48,618 bases of DNA from Betaproteobacteria bacterium (GTDB lineage Bacteria; Pseudomonadota; Gammaproteobacteria; Burkholderiales; Burkholderiaceae_C): NCBI GenBank assembly GCA_013289985.1, contig JABCYW010000033.1, forward strand, positions 1-48,618. Direction: 5' to 3'. Positions 7,295 to 17,911 of this stretch are shown piece after piece. The notes under the pieces are model-generated. The model saw nothing but the letters and a program-made list of their open reading frames with translations. It was not told where the DNA came from and ran no database searches. The stretch's first letter is position 1; each line of letters begins with the position of its first letter. A program made the translations under genes and the position numbers.

Positions 7295-8995
7295 ATGAGC
7301 AGCGACGATCCCCACGCCCGCCTCCACGCCGACTTCGCGTGGAACGTCCCCGAGCGCTTCAACATCGCCGCGATGTGCCTGCGGCGCTGGGCGCGCGAGA
7401 CGCCCGACGCGGTGGCCATCCTCGACGACGCCGGCGCCGATCCCGCGACGCCGTTCACCTACGCCGCGTTGCAGGCCGACGCGAACCGGCTGTCGAACGC
7501 GCTGGGCTCGCTGGGCGTGACGCGCGGCGACCGCGTGGCGGTGGCCATGCCGCAGCGCGCGCAGACCGCCATCGCGCTGATGGCGCTGTTCCAGATGGGC
7601 GCGATCGCGGTGCCGCTGTCGACGCTGTTCGGCGCCGAGGCACTGCAGTCGCGCCTGAACGACAGCGGCGCGAAGCTGGCGATCGTCGACGAAGGCTCGA
7701 TGGACACGATCTCCGCATTGCGCGAGGCCTGCCCCGCGCTGGCCCGCGTGATGGGCGTTGCCGGAGCCGACGGCCGCGGCGACGTGTCGTGGAACGGATC
7801 GCTGGCCGCGGCCCGCGCCACGTTCGAGCCGACCGACACCGCCGCCGACGACCCTGCCCTGCTGATCTACACCAGCGGCACCACCGGCCCGGCCAAGGGC
7901 GCCGTGATCCCGCACCGCGCGCTCATCGGCAACCTGAGCGGCTTCGTGGCGAGCCAGAACTGGTTCCAGGGCACGGGCCCGTTCTGGAGCCCGGCCGACT
8001 GGGCCTGGACCGGCGGCCTGTGGGACGCGTTGCTGCCCACGCTGTACTTCGGCCGCACCATCGTCGCGTCGCGCGCGCGCTTCGACGCCGACCTCGCGCT
8101 GAAGCTCATGGAGCGCCACAGGGTCACGCACACCTTCCTGTTCCCGACCGCGCTGAAGGCGATGATGCGCGTGGCGCCCGAGCCGCGCGCGAGCCACCCG
8201 CGGCTCGCGCTGCAGTCCATCATGAGCGCCGGCGAGGCGGTGGGCGAGGGCGTGTTCGCCTACTGCCGCGACAAGCTGGGCGTGGTCGTCAACGAGATGT
8301 TCGGCCAGACGGAGATGAACTACGTGGTGGGCAACTGCGGCCAGTACCGCACGCGCTCGGGCCGCATGGCGCCGGGCTGGCCGCCGCGCGCGGGCAGCAT
8401 GGGCCGGCCGTATCCGGGCCACCGCATCGCCGTGATCGACGACGACGGCGACGAATGCCCGCGCGGCGTGGCGGGCGACATCGCCGTGCACGCGCGCGAC
8501 GTGCACGGCCGGCGCGATCCGATCTTCTTCCTCGGCTACTGGAACAACGAGCGCGCCACGCACGCGAAGTTCACCGGCGCGCCGTTCGAGTCGTGGTGCC
8601 GCACCGGCGACCGGGCCGTGATGGATGAACAGGGCTATCTCTGGTACCAGGGACGCAGCGACGACCAGTTCAAGTCCTCGGGCTACCGCATCGGGCCCGC
8701 CGAGATCGAGGACTGCCTCGCGCGCCATCCGGCCGTCGCGCAGGTGGCCGTGGTGCCCAAGCCCGATGCCGAGCGCGGCGCCGTGGTGAAGGCCTTCATC
8801 ATCCCGGCCGTGGGCGTCGCGCCCGATGCCGCGCTGGTGGAGGAACTGCAGCAGCTCGTGCGCAGCCGGCTTGCGCCGTACGAGACGCCCAAGGACATCG
8901 AGTTCGTGGCCTCGCTGCCGATGACGACGACGGGCAAGCTGCAGCGCAACGTGTTGCGGCAGCTCGAGATCGACCGGGCGGCTGGGCGGGACTAG
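7295..8995 (+). CDS. AMP-dependent acyl-CoA synthetase/ligase
   Basis: A 566-residue ANL-superfamily enzyme that activates a carboxylic acid to acyl-AMP and then to acyl-CoA. Core motifs are the ATP loop YTSGTTGPAKG near residue 191, NEMFGQTEMNY near residue 333, the hinge region TGDRAVMDEQGY...GRSDDQFKSSGYRIGPAEIE near 440-475, and the C-terminal lysine in MTTTGKLQRN near 547. Overall it looks like the medium-chain/acetyl-CoA-synthetase-like subgroup rather than long-chain FadD. It follows the GNAT gene by nine bases and its stop abuts the convergent proline-rich gene. The acid substrate is not determined. Confidence 0.92.
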   Translation: MSSDDPHARLHADFAWNVPERFNIAAMCLRRWARETPDAVAILDDAGADPATPFTYAALQADANRLSNALGSLGVTRGDRVAVAMPQRAQTAIALMALFQMGAIAVPLSTLFGAEALQSRLNDSGAKLAIVDEGSMDTISALREACPALARVMGVAGADGRGDVSWNGSLAAARATFEPTDTAADDPALLIYTSGTTGPAKGAVIPHRALIGNLSGFVASQNWFQGTGPFWSPADWAWTGGLWDALLPTLYFGRTIVASRARFDADLALKLMERHRVTHTFLFPTALKAMMRVAPEPRASHPRLALQSIMSAGEAVGEGVFAYCRDKLGVVVNEMFGQTEMNYVVGNCGQYRTRSGRMAPGWPPRAGSMGRPYPGHRIAVIDDDGDECPRGVAGDIAVHARDVHGRRDPIFFLGYWNNERATHAKFTGAPFESWCRTGDRAVMDEQGYLWYQGRSDDQFKSSGYRIGPAEIEDCLARHPAVAQVAVVPKPDAERGAVVKAFIIPAVGVAPDAALVEELQQLVRSRLAPYETPKDIEFVASLPMTTTGKLQRNVLRQLEIDRAAGRD

Positions 8996-9700
8996 CTAGA
9001 GCTTGTGCGCGCACTTGCCCAGCGCTTCGTTCGCGAGCAGGAACGGCACGCTGAGCAGGCCCATGCCGGCGCCGAGGTAGTCGCCCTTCATGCAGTCGCC
9101 CTTGTGTGCGGCGTCTATGCCTTGTGCCAGCGCCAGGGCCGGCGGCGGCGGGGGCAGGTTGCGCTGCATGCCCTGGTGCGAGCCGTCGGCGGCCACCATC
9201 TCGCTGCCGGGTTCCTCGTGCGTGAGCGCGTTGCCGTGGCTCGCGAGCGTGTCGCCGCGGGCGACGGCGCGGATGGCCTGGCGCGTGGCGGCGCTGTCCA
9301 GGAACGACAGGTCGGCTTGCGGCGACGATGCCGGTGGCGTGGCGGCGGCCACCGCGGGCTCGGCTTGTGGCGGCGCGGGCAGCGTGATGGCCTGGGCGGC
9401 GTCCTCGCGCGGACGCGTGGGCGCAGGTGTCGTGTGAGCGCCGGGCGCATTCGCCGGCGCGTGAACGACCGGCGGCGTGCGCGGGATTGGCAGCGGACGC
9501 GGCGGCGTCGGGTGCAGGGTGACGCTGACCAGCGTGGTGGCCCGGTCGGCGCCGTGGCGCGGCAGCTCCACGCGGTCGATGGCGAGCTTCAGCGACAACA
9601 GCACGAGGGCGTGCAGCGCGAGCGCGGCGGAGATGCGCGAGGCGCTCCAGCTGCGACGCCGGGCGCTGGCCCAGTCGGGCGCGGAAGCCGTCTCACTCAT
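8996..9700 (-). CDS. Proline-rich, single-pass membrane protein with TonB-like N-terminal half; function unknown
   Basis: 234 residues. A short cytoplasmic head (MSETASAPDWASARRR) is followed by one transmembrane helix (ISAALALHALVLLSLKLAI, about residues 22-41) and a long Pro/Ala-rich periplasmic stretch (residues about 60-125), the layout of TonB. The C-terminal TonB receptor-binding domain is missing. The C terminus instead has a cysteine pair (GDCMKGDYLGAGMG and LGKCAHKL), which could form a disulfide. The start overlaps the upstream XRE regulator gene by eight bases, so it belongs to the DUF2975/XRE operon. I do not recognise the C-terminal domain. Confidence 0.7.
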   Translation of the reverse strand: MSETASAPDWASARRRSWSASRISAALALHALVLLSLKLAIDRVELPRHGADRATTLVSVTLHPTPPRPLPIPRTPPVVHAPANAPGAHTTPAPTRPREDAAQAITLPAPPQAEPAVAAATPPASSPQADLSFLDSAATRQAIRAVARGDTLASHGNALTHEEPGSEMVAADGSHQGMQRNLPPPPPALALAQGIDAAHKGDCMKGDYLGAGMGLLSVPFLLANEALGKCAHKL

Positions 9701-9935
9701 CGCCGATCTCCCCGTCCGGGCCTGACGCGTCGCCTGGCCGGTACTCCAGGATGTCGCCGGGCTGGCACTGCAGCACCTCGCAGATCGCGGCGAGCGTGTC
9801 GAAGCGCACGCCGCGCACCTTGCCGGACTTCAGCAGCGAGATGTTCTGCTCCGTGATGCCCACGCGCTCCGCGAGTTCGCGCGAGCGCATCTTGCGGCGC
9901 GCCAGCATCACGTCGAGGTTCACCACGATGGTCAT
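9693..9935 (-). CDS. YozG-like XRE family transcriptional regulator
   Basis: An 80-residue Cro/CI-type helix-turn-helix protein: MLARRKMRSRELAERVGITEQNISLLKSGK carries the helix-turn-helix (residues about 9-40), followed by FDTLAAICEVLQCQPGDILEY, the usual end of this fold. Small regulators of this type are commonly paired with DUF2975 membrane proteins, as here. The ATG at 9935 overlaps the DUF2975 stop by four bases (ATGA), showing translational coupling. It probably represses its own operon through the palindrome at 10523-10539. The short C-terminal tail (GDASGPDGEIGDE) is acidic. Confidence 0.9.
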   Translation of the reverse strand: MTIVVNLDVMLARRKMRSRELAERVGITEQNISLLKSGKVRGVRFDTLAAICEVLQCQPGDILEYRPGDASGPDGEIGDE

Positions 9936-10492
9936 ACGAATCCGGCGTTGTCCTCGGCCACGCGCGCGGCCTCGGCCATCACGCTCGCGATGGCCAGCAG
10001 CACGGCGCCGATCAGCAGCATCGCGTAGTCGTCGGAACTGAACTGGATGTTGAGCTGGCGCGTGCCGGGCTTGCGGTCGAAGGTGACGATGATCGACAGC
10101 ACGGCGCCGTAGATTGGCGACGTGAACGCGGTGGCCAGCACGCAGCGCGCGAAGCCGCGCAGGCTCACCAGCGCCCGGTGGCTGAAGACGCGGCCCAGCG
10201 CGTATTCGCCGAACAGCTGCCACAGGCGGAGCAGGCCCAGCAGCACGATGCCGGTGGGCAGCAGCGTCCACAGCCCGGCGGCCACCTGGGTGTGCAGGGC
10301 CATCTGGTCGATGTCGACGCCGGCGGCCTCCTTGATCTGCGAGTGGGCGTGCCCGGGCATCGCCCAGATCCAGACGAGGCAGCCGATCGTGGCCACCACC
10401 CCGATGACGATCAAGGCCCGCACGACCAGCGCCAGGCGGCGCAAGCGAGTCTGCAACTCGGGTGGAAGACCTTGGCGGGAAAGGGTGGTCAT
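9932..10492 (-). CDS. DUF2975 domain-containing membrane protein
   Basis: A 186-residue inner-membrane protein with four predicted helices: about residues 22-45 (LALVVRALIVIGVVATIGCLV), 70-88 (AAGLWTLLPTGIVLLGLL), 115-135 (LATAFTSPIYGAVLSIIVT) and 155-172 (AMLLIGAVLLAIASVMAE). The pattern VFSHRALVSLRGFAR between helices 2 and 3 is typical of DUF2975. The molecular role of the family is not established, but it is regularly encoded with a small XRE regulator, as here. It is first in a three-gene operon driven from the AT-rich promoter at 10525-10554. No strong Shine-Dalgarno is visible before the ATG. Confidence 0.88.
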   Translation of the reverse strand: MTTLSRQGLPPELQTRLRRLALVVRALIVIGVVATIGCLVWIWAMPGHAHSQIKEAAGVDIDQMALHTQVAAGLWTLLPTGIVLLGLLRLWQLFGEYALGRVFSHRALVSLRGFARCVLATAFTSPIYGAVLSIIVTFDRKPGTRQLNIQFSSDDYAMLLIGAVLLAIASVMAEAARVAEDNAGFV

Positions 10493-10522
10493 GAATGAGC
10501 TTGATTGCGATTTGGCAATAAC

Positions 10523-10539
10523 TTATTGTAAAACGATAA
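10523..10539. promoter_or_regulatory. Candidate operator overlapping the -10 region (imperfect palindrome)
   Basis: TTATTGT, three A bases, then ACGATAA form a 17-bp palindrome with one mismatch. It overlaps the -10 hexamer and spacer of the predicted promoter, where repressor binding would block RNA polymerase. The most likely ligand is the XRE regulator at 9693-9935, which the operon itself encodes. A second perfect 6-bp inverted repeat (CAATAA C TTATTG, 10516-10528) partly overlaps it. Confidence 0.5.
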
Positions 10540-10554
10540 AATATGATCGTGCAA
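10525..10554 (-). promoter_or_regulatory. Probable sigma-70-type promoter of the DUF2975/XRE operon
   Basis: Reading the minus strand, TTGCAC (10554-10549) and TACAAT (10530-10525) are separated by 18 bases and lie about 33 bases upstream of the DUF2975 ATG. The segment is strikingly AT-rich in an otherwise GC-rich window. Both hexamers are close to TTGACA/TATAAT. The call is from sequence alone. Confidence 0.6.
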
Positions 10555-10647
10555 TGACAAGCGTTCTTGCATGGTCCACGCGCGACGAGGATACCCAGTA
10601 CGGTATCGCCGCGCGAGCCCGGCGGCGGCTCGCGCGACAATCGCGCC

Positions 10648-11133
10648 ATGGCCCGCAAGAACCACGTCAGCGAGACTCCCGCCACGCAATGGCTGCGCAC
10701 GCAGGGCGTCGTCTTCACCGAGCACGTCTACGACTACGTCGAGCACGGCGGCACCGGCGAGTCGTCGGTGCAACTCGGGGTGCCCGAGCACGAGGTCGTC
10801 AAGACGCTGGTCATGCAGGACGAGGCGGCGCGGCCGCTGGTGGTGCTGATGCATGGCGACAGGCAGGTGTCGACGAAGAACCTGGCGCGGGCGATCGGGC
10901 GCAAGTCGGTGGAGCCCTGCAAGCCCGAGGTGGCGCAACGCCACAGCGGCTACCAGGTGGGCGGGACATCGCCCTTCGGATTCCGCAAGGACGTGCCGGT
11001 GTACGTGCAGGAAACAATCCTCGCGTTGCCGCGCATCCTGATCAACGGCGGACGCCGCGGCTATCTCGTCGGGATGGCCCCGTCGGTACTTGTCGAGAAG
11101 CTCCACGCCAAAGCTGTGCAGTGCGCAATCTGA
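10648..11133 (+). CDS. YbaK/EbsC-type aminoacyl-tRNA deacylase
   Basis: 161 residues, the usual size of single-domain YbaK proteins, which hydrolyse misacylated tRNAs such as Cys-tRNA(Pro). Family features include the conserved VVKTLVMQ strand (the catalytic-site lysine in K-T), STKNLARAIGRKSVEPC and YQVGGTSPFGFRKDVPVY (the GGxSPxG loop near residues 111-117), and ILINGGRRGYLVGM near the end. It is read divergently from the DUF2975 operon. The start at ATG 10648 gives the normal N terminus (MARKNHVSETPATQWLR). A ProXp-type specificity cannot be excluded. Confidence 0.88.
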   Translation: MARKNHVSETPATQWLRTQGVVFTEHVYDYVEHGGTGESSVQLGVPEHEVVKTLVMQDEAARPLVVLMHGDRQVSTKNLARAIGRKSVEPCKPEVAQRHSGYQVGGTSPFGFRKDVPVYVQETILALPRILINGGRRGYLVGMAPSVLVEKLHAKAVQCAI

Positions 11134-11362
11134 CGGTGCGTCGAGGACTGGATTTGGTGCGGATTTGCTGTCGGGCGGCAGCTTGTCTAGTCAATTCGCG
11201 CGGCGAAAAACTGACAGCAGGGTTTGTGCGAAGAATGTTCGTTGTCATGGTGCTCACAATCGCGCCACCACGATGCCGGACTGTAATGATTCCTTAACAA
11301 AAGGATTCGGACGCAGCGGTTCATCGGACACCCAGTCTCCCACTCCACGAGGAAGGAAGTCC

Positions 11363-14221
<2,859 letters not shown>

Positions 14222-14261
14222 TTCCGAAGTCCCTTGCGTAGCGGCCGCGTGCCGCAACGAC

Positions 14262-14298
14262 AACGCCCCGGCGCGCGAGCGACCGGGGCGTTCTTCCT
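14262..14298. terminator. Rho-independent-like terminator between convergent genes
   Basis: AACGCCCCGG (14262-14271) and CCGGGGCGTT (14283-14292) form a perfect 10-bp stem with an 11-base loop, followed by a pyrimidine-rich TTCTTCC on the plus strand. It sits between the receptor stop (14221) and the convergent peptidase stop (14336) and may serve both directions, more convincingly for the receptor. Confidence 0.75.
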
Positions 14299-14335
14299 TC
14301 AAGGGCCTCCGCGTGCGCGGGTCGCCGCCCCAGGC

Positions 14336-15919
14336 TCAGGTACCCAGCGCCTTGAGCAGCTTCGCGCCGTCCGGCGAGCCCCAGCCGGTGCACGGATCCC
14401 ATCCGGCCTTGGCGCTGTAGCTGCCGTTGTCGCCGCTCGTGATGTCGTTCGTCGCGCCCTTGCCCTGCAGCGAGCCGTACAGCATCGGGTTGAGGAAGCC
14501 GACCGGATGCCCCAGCTTCTGGTTCATCAGCGCGACCAGGCCCGCCCACAGCGGGGCCACGGCGCTGGTGCCGCCGATCACCAGGTTCTGGCCGTCCACG
14601 CGCACCTCGTAGCCGGTGGCGGGGTCGGCGTCGCCGGCGACGTCGGGCACGCCGCGGCCGGGATTGCCGCCGGTGGCCGCGCTCACCGGCACGCCGGCCT
14701 GGGACTGGTACGACGGCAGCGCGAAGAAGCCGCTGATGCCGCCGCCCGTGGCGCTGGTGGTGGCGCCTTCGTTCCACACCGTCTCCGAGGCGATGGTGGT
14801 GGCGCCGCTGGCCAGCAGCTTCGTGCCCCCGCAGGCCAGCACGTTGGGGCTGGAGGCCGGGAAGTCGACGTGCGGCTGGCCGTCGGCCACGCCGTCGGAC
14901 GAGCCGTTGTCGCCGGCCGCCACGCAGATCGTCACGCCCATCGCGGCCGCGGCCTGGAAGGCCTGGTCGTACTGCGTCATCGCCTGCGTCGTCCAGTTCT
15001 GTTCGGCCGATCCCCAGCTGATGGAGATCACGGAAGGCTTGTTGACGCTGTCGTGGACCGCCGTGGTGATGGCGTCCAGGAAGCCCTGCGTGGTGTTGGC
15101 CGTGAAGTAGACGACGATGGACGCCTTCGGGGCGATCGCGCCGGCCACCTCGATGTCCAGCATCACCTCGCCGTCGGCGCTGTTGGCGTTGGTCGGGTGG
15201 TTCTTGGCGTGGTCCACCAGCACCGCCTTCACCGACGGGTTGGGGATGCCCAGCGACTTGAAGTAGGTGGCGAGGTCGGCCGGCTTGTAGCCGCCGCCCA
15301 GCTCGATGATGCCGATGCACTGGCCGCTGCCGTCGGCGCCGGCGGGGAAGTCGTAGAGCTTGGCCAGCGCGGGCGGCGTGAACGACGTGGCCGCGATCGC
15401 GCGCACGCCCAGCAGCGGCTCGTGGCGCTGGAAGTGCGGGTCGGCGGCGGGGCGGTCGTCCAGGCCGAACACGCCTTCGACGATGCCGGCCAGGTCGCCC
15501 GGCACGCTGATCGTGCCGGTGCGGCCGCGGTAGCTGCCGCCGGCGTGCTCGTACTGCTGCAGGTTCACGCCGAATGCCGCGTTCATGGACTGGGTGGTGC
15601 CCGCGAGCACCACGCTGCGGCGGGCGGCGTTCGACTCGACCACGGCCAGGCCGTTCGCCTTGGCGAACCCGGCGACCGCGCTCAGGTCGGCCGCTTCGGT
15701 GCCGTGGTTGGCCGCGAATTCCTCGCGGCTGAGGTACTTGCGCTGGCCCGGGTGCGTGTCGTCGCCGGCGCCCTTGGTCGCGAGCGCCTGCGCGACGGGC
15801 GTGCGCGCGCGCAGGCGCAGGGTCACCTCGATGCGTTCGTCGGGCCGCGCGGGGCCGACGGCCTTGGCGCCTGCGAGCGGCTGGCGATCGCTTCCCGGGA
15901 TGGTGTGTCTGCTGGCCAT
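14336..15919 (-). CDS. S53 family serine-carboxyl peptidase (sedolisin/kumamolisin-like proenzyme)
   Basis: 527 residues from ATG 15919, with AAAGGAAG upstream. Layout matches kumamolisin: an N-terminal activation domain (about residues 30-170, including RKYLSREEFAANHGTEA and GVFGLDDRPAADPHF), then the subtilisin-fold catalytic domain. Catalytic residues are visible: Glu and Asp in DGEVMLDIEVAG (about 249 and 253), the oxyanion Asp in AAGDNGSSDG, and Ser in GGTSAVAPLWAG (about 449). C-terminal calcium-site residues occur in NDITSGDNG and GWDPCTGWGSPDG. Such enzymes are acid-active endopeptidases. No classical signal peptide is seen, as in kumamolisin itself, so the export route is unclear. 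Confidence 0.93.
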   Translation of the reverse strand: MASRHTIPGSDRQPLAGAKAVGPARPDERIEVTLRLRARTPVAQALATKGAGDDTHPGQRKYLSREEFAANHGTEAADLSAVAGFAKANGLAVVESNAARRSVVLAGTTQSMNAAFGVNLQQYEHAGGSYRGRTGTISVPGDLAGIVEGVFGLDDRPAADPHFQRHEPLLGVRAIAATSFTPPALAKLYDFPAGADGSGQCIGIIELGGGYKPADLATYFKSLGIPNPSVKAVLVDHAKNHPTNANSADGEVMLDIEVAGAIAPKASIVVYFTANTTQGFLDAITTAVHDSVNKPSVISISWGSAEQNWTTQAMTQYDQAFQAAAAMGVTICVAAGDNGSSDGVADGQPHVDFPASSPNVLACGGTKLLASGATTIASETVWNEGATTSATGGGISGFFALPSYQSQAGVPVSAATGGNPGRGVPDVAGDADPATGYEVRVDGQNLVIGGTSAVAPLWAGLVALMNQKLGHPVGFLNPMLYGSLQGKGATNDITSGDNGSYSAKAGWDPCTGWGSPDGAKLLKALGT

Positions 15920-16193
15920 GGTGCTTCCTTTGCGCTGAGTTGCGATAGGGCCCGCCGTATCGGCGTGCGGCCATCGTGGGCCCGTGGCAAGGTGCCGTCC
16001 ACCCCTAGCGAGGTAAAAATGCATGTCTAGGAAGCGGGCCCGTGGCTTGCTACAGCGGCGAGAATCGCACGATGCGAAATGTGCGGGGAACCTCTTGATC
16101 GCTTGCCGGGTCGACCACATATGCCTTGTCGAGGAAGCGCCGGCTCCGAGAGAGCATGATGCCGGTGGCCCTCCCGTCTGAAAGGACACGAAG

Positions 16194-17081
16194 ATGAAAC
16201 GCAAGATGCTGTTGGTGGCCGCCTGTGCCGCCGCCCTGTGGTCCGCGGCCGCCATGGCCGTTCCCACGGTCGACGAGGTGACCGCGGCCGACCGTGCCGG
16301 CGACTATCCCAAGGCCGAGTCCCTGGTCCGCGAGGTGATCGCCGCCAAGCCGCAGAGCGCGAAGGCGCACTACATCCTGGCCGAGATCCTGTCCAAGGAG
16401 CACAAGTTCGCCGACGCTTCCGCCGAGGCGCGCCAGGCGCGCGACATCGACCCGGCGCTGAAGTTCGCGGGCGACCCGCAGAAGTTCCGCACGTTCGAGA
16501 GCGAGCTCGCGCGCGAGCAGGCGGCCCCGGTCGCCTCCACGCAGGTCGCACCGGCGCGCATGAACGCCGCGCCCGCCGTGCCTGTGCAGGCCGCCGGCAG
16601 CGGCATTCCCGGCTGGGTCTGGATGGGCGGCATCGCGCTGGTGCTCTTCCTGATCTTCCGCGCCATCTCGCGCCGCGCCGTCGCCAACAACATGGCCGGC
16701 GGCGGCTACGCGCCGCAGGGCGGCTTCGGCACGCAGCCGGGCATGCCGCAACCCGGGTACGGCCCGGGCTATGGCCCCGGCTATGGCCAGGCGCCCGGTA
16801 GCGGCCTGCTGGGCACGGGCCTGGCGGCGGCCGGCGGCGTGGCCGGCGGCATGCTGCTGGAGCGCATGCTGGAAGGCAATCGCCACGACGAGAACAACGG
16901 CAACAACAATATCGGCTCGCAGGGCGGGGCCAACTGGAGCGACGCCGACCAGGCCACGCGCGACCTCGACAACCGCCCGATCGACTACGGCTCCGGCGGC
17001 AACGACTGGGGCGGCGATTCGTCCGGCGGCGGCGACAACTTCACGCCCTCCGGCGGCAGTGACGACGGCGGCGGCTGGTAA
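16194..17081 (+). CDS. TPR-containing protein with one membrane helix and glycine-rich tail
   Basis: 295 residues. It has a signal peptide (MKRKMLLVAACAAALWSAAAMA), a tetratricopeptide-like helical segment (about residues 27-95: AADRAGDYPKAESLVREVIA, KAHYILAEILSKEHKFADASAEARQA), an Ala/Pro linker, and a transmembrane helix (GWVWMGGIALVLFLIFRAI, about 138-157). After it come low-complexity repeats (GYGPGYGPGYGQ) and a glycine zipper (LLGTGLAAAGGVAGGMLLERML). The tail ends in runs of Gly, Asp, Ser and Trp. No enzyme motif is seen. The tail resembles other Gly-rich envelope proteins but does not define a function. An AAAGGACACGAAG stretch lies just upstream of the ATG. Confidence 0.78.
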   Translation: MKRKMLLVAACAAALWSAAAMAVPTVDEVTAADRAGDYPKAESLVREVIAAKPQSAKAHYILAEILSKEHKFADASAEARQARDIDPALKFAGDPQKFRTFESELAREQAAPVASTQVAPARMNAAPAVPVQAAGSGIPGWVWMGGIALVLFLIFRAISRRAVANNMAGGGYAPQGGFGTQPGMPQPGYGPGYGPGYGQAPGSGLLGTGLAAAGGVAGGMLLERMLEGNRHDENNGNNNIGSQGGANWSDADQATRDLDNRPIDYGSGGNDWGGDSSGGGDNFTPSGGSDDGGGW

Positions 17082-17085
17082 CGAA

Positions 17086-17107
17086 GAACGGGGCCGCGGC
17101 CCCGTTC
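17086..17107. terminator. Bidirectional terminator hairpin
   Basis: A perfect 22-bp palindrome, GAACGGGGCCG followed by its reverse complement, sits five bases after the TPR gene stop and 13 bases before the end of the convergent DUF427 gene. The minus-strand side is followed by TTCTTCGTT. The very GC-rich stem and position between two convergent genes support a shared terminator. Confidence 0.75.
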
Positions 17108-17119
17108 GTCATTCCGGCG

Positions 17120-17671
17120 TCACCAGCCTTCGCTGCCGGCCTCGCCCTTGAACGGGCCCACCAGCTCCGGCGTGATCCAGCCGCCGTAGAAGCCGCCGGG
17201 CTGCGGCGTCACGCGGGCGCCGGCTACGCTGCAGTCCAGCACGTGGCAATAGAAGGCGACGCCGTCGCCCAGCAGCTCGGAGCCCGGCAGCGGCCGCGGA
17301 TAGCTCCACGCCACCTTGGCCAGGCGGCGCTCGCCGTCGACCAGCGACCAGTAGCGCGCCGGCCCCTTCCATTCGCACAGCGACGTGCCCTCGGCGGGCA
17401 CCAGCAGGCCCGGCGCGATGTCGTCCAGCGGGATGTAGAAGCTGGGCGGATGCGCGGTCTCCAGCGCGCGGATCGCGCGCGTGCTGCGCGCGACCTCGAG
17501 GCCGCCCCAGCGGATCACGACCTCGCGCGGGTCGATCTCCAGGCGCGGTGGGCGCGGATAGTCCCACACGGATTCCTGGCCGGGTCGGGGCGGCACGGCG
17601 AAGGCGGGACGCGCCTGGCCGCGCCAGTGCCAGTGGCTGCGCGCGGTGTCGAGGATCGAATTCGTTTTCAT
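17120..17671 (-). CDS. DUF427 domain-containing protein
   Basis: 183 residues from ATG 17671 (MKTNSILDTARSHWHWRG). Conserved DUF427 features are visible: VVIRWGGLEVARSTRAIRALET, HPPSFYIPLDDIAPGLL, TSLCEWKGPARYWSLV and VAWSYPRPLPG followed by the aromatic VAFYCHVLDCSV. The biochemical role of this family is not established. No signal peptide is seen. Its C-terminal end faces the TPR gene across a shared terminator, and its start is 240 bp from the divergent GGDEF-EAL gene. I see no regulatory element I can name in that gap. Confidence 0.85.
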   Translation of the reverse strand: MKTNSILDTARSHWHWRGQARPAFAVPPRPGQESVWDYPRPPRLEIDPREVVIRWGGLEVARSTRAIRALETAHPPSFYIPLDDIAPGLLVPAEGTSLCEWKGPARYWSLVDGERRLAKVAWSYPRPLPGSELLGDGVAFYCHVLDCSVAGARVTPQPGGFYGGWITPELVGPFKGEAGSEGW

Positions 17672-17911
17672 GCGGGCGAGGTTAGCAAGGCGCCGGCATC
17701 CGTGCTGGCGCGGGGTCGGTGTTGCGATGCAGCATGACGCGACCGCGTCGGCCGTGGGGCGGCCCGCCGCGCGACCCAGCGCAAAGGCCCAAAATAGCTC
17801 AGCAGTCTTGCGCGCCAACGTCGATATAGGCAGACGCACCGCCCGAGACTGGCGCATGCTCGCCGTTTCCGGCGCCCAGCGCGCGACCCGACCTTCAACC
17901 TGTCCAGGGAC

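Noticed and set aside
5120-8728. A very long open frame (about 1200 codons) on the minus strand
   Set aside because: It runs antisense to, or out of frame with, the hydrolase, GNAT and ligase genes. Its translation is Arg/Ala/Gly-rich with no domain. Long shadow frames are expected in very GC-rich DNA.
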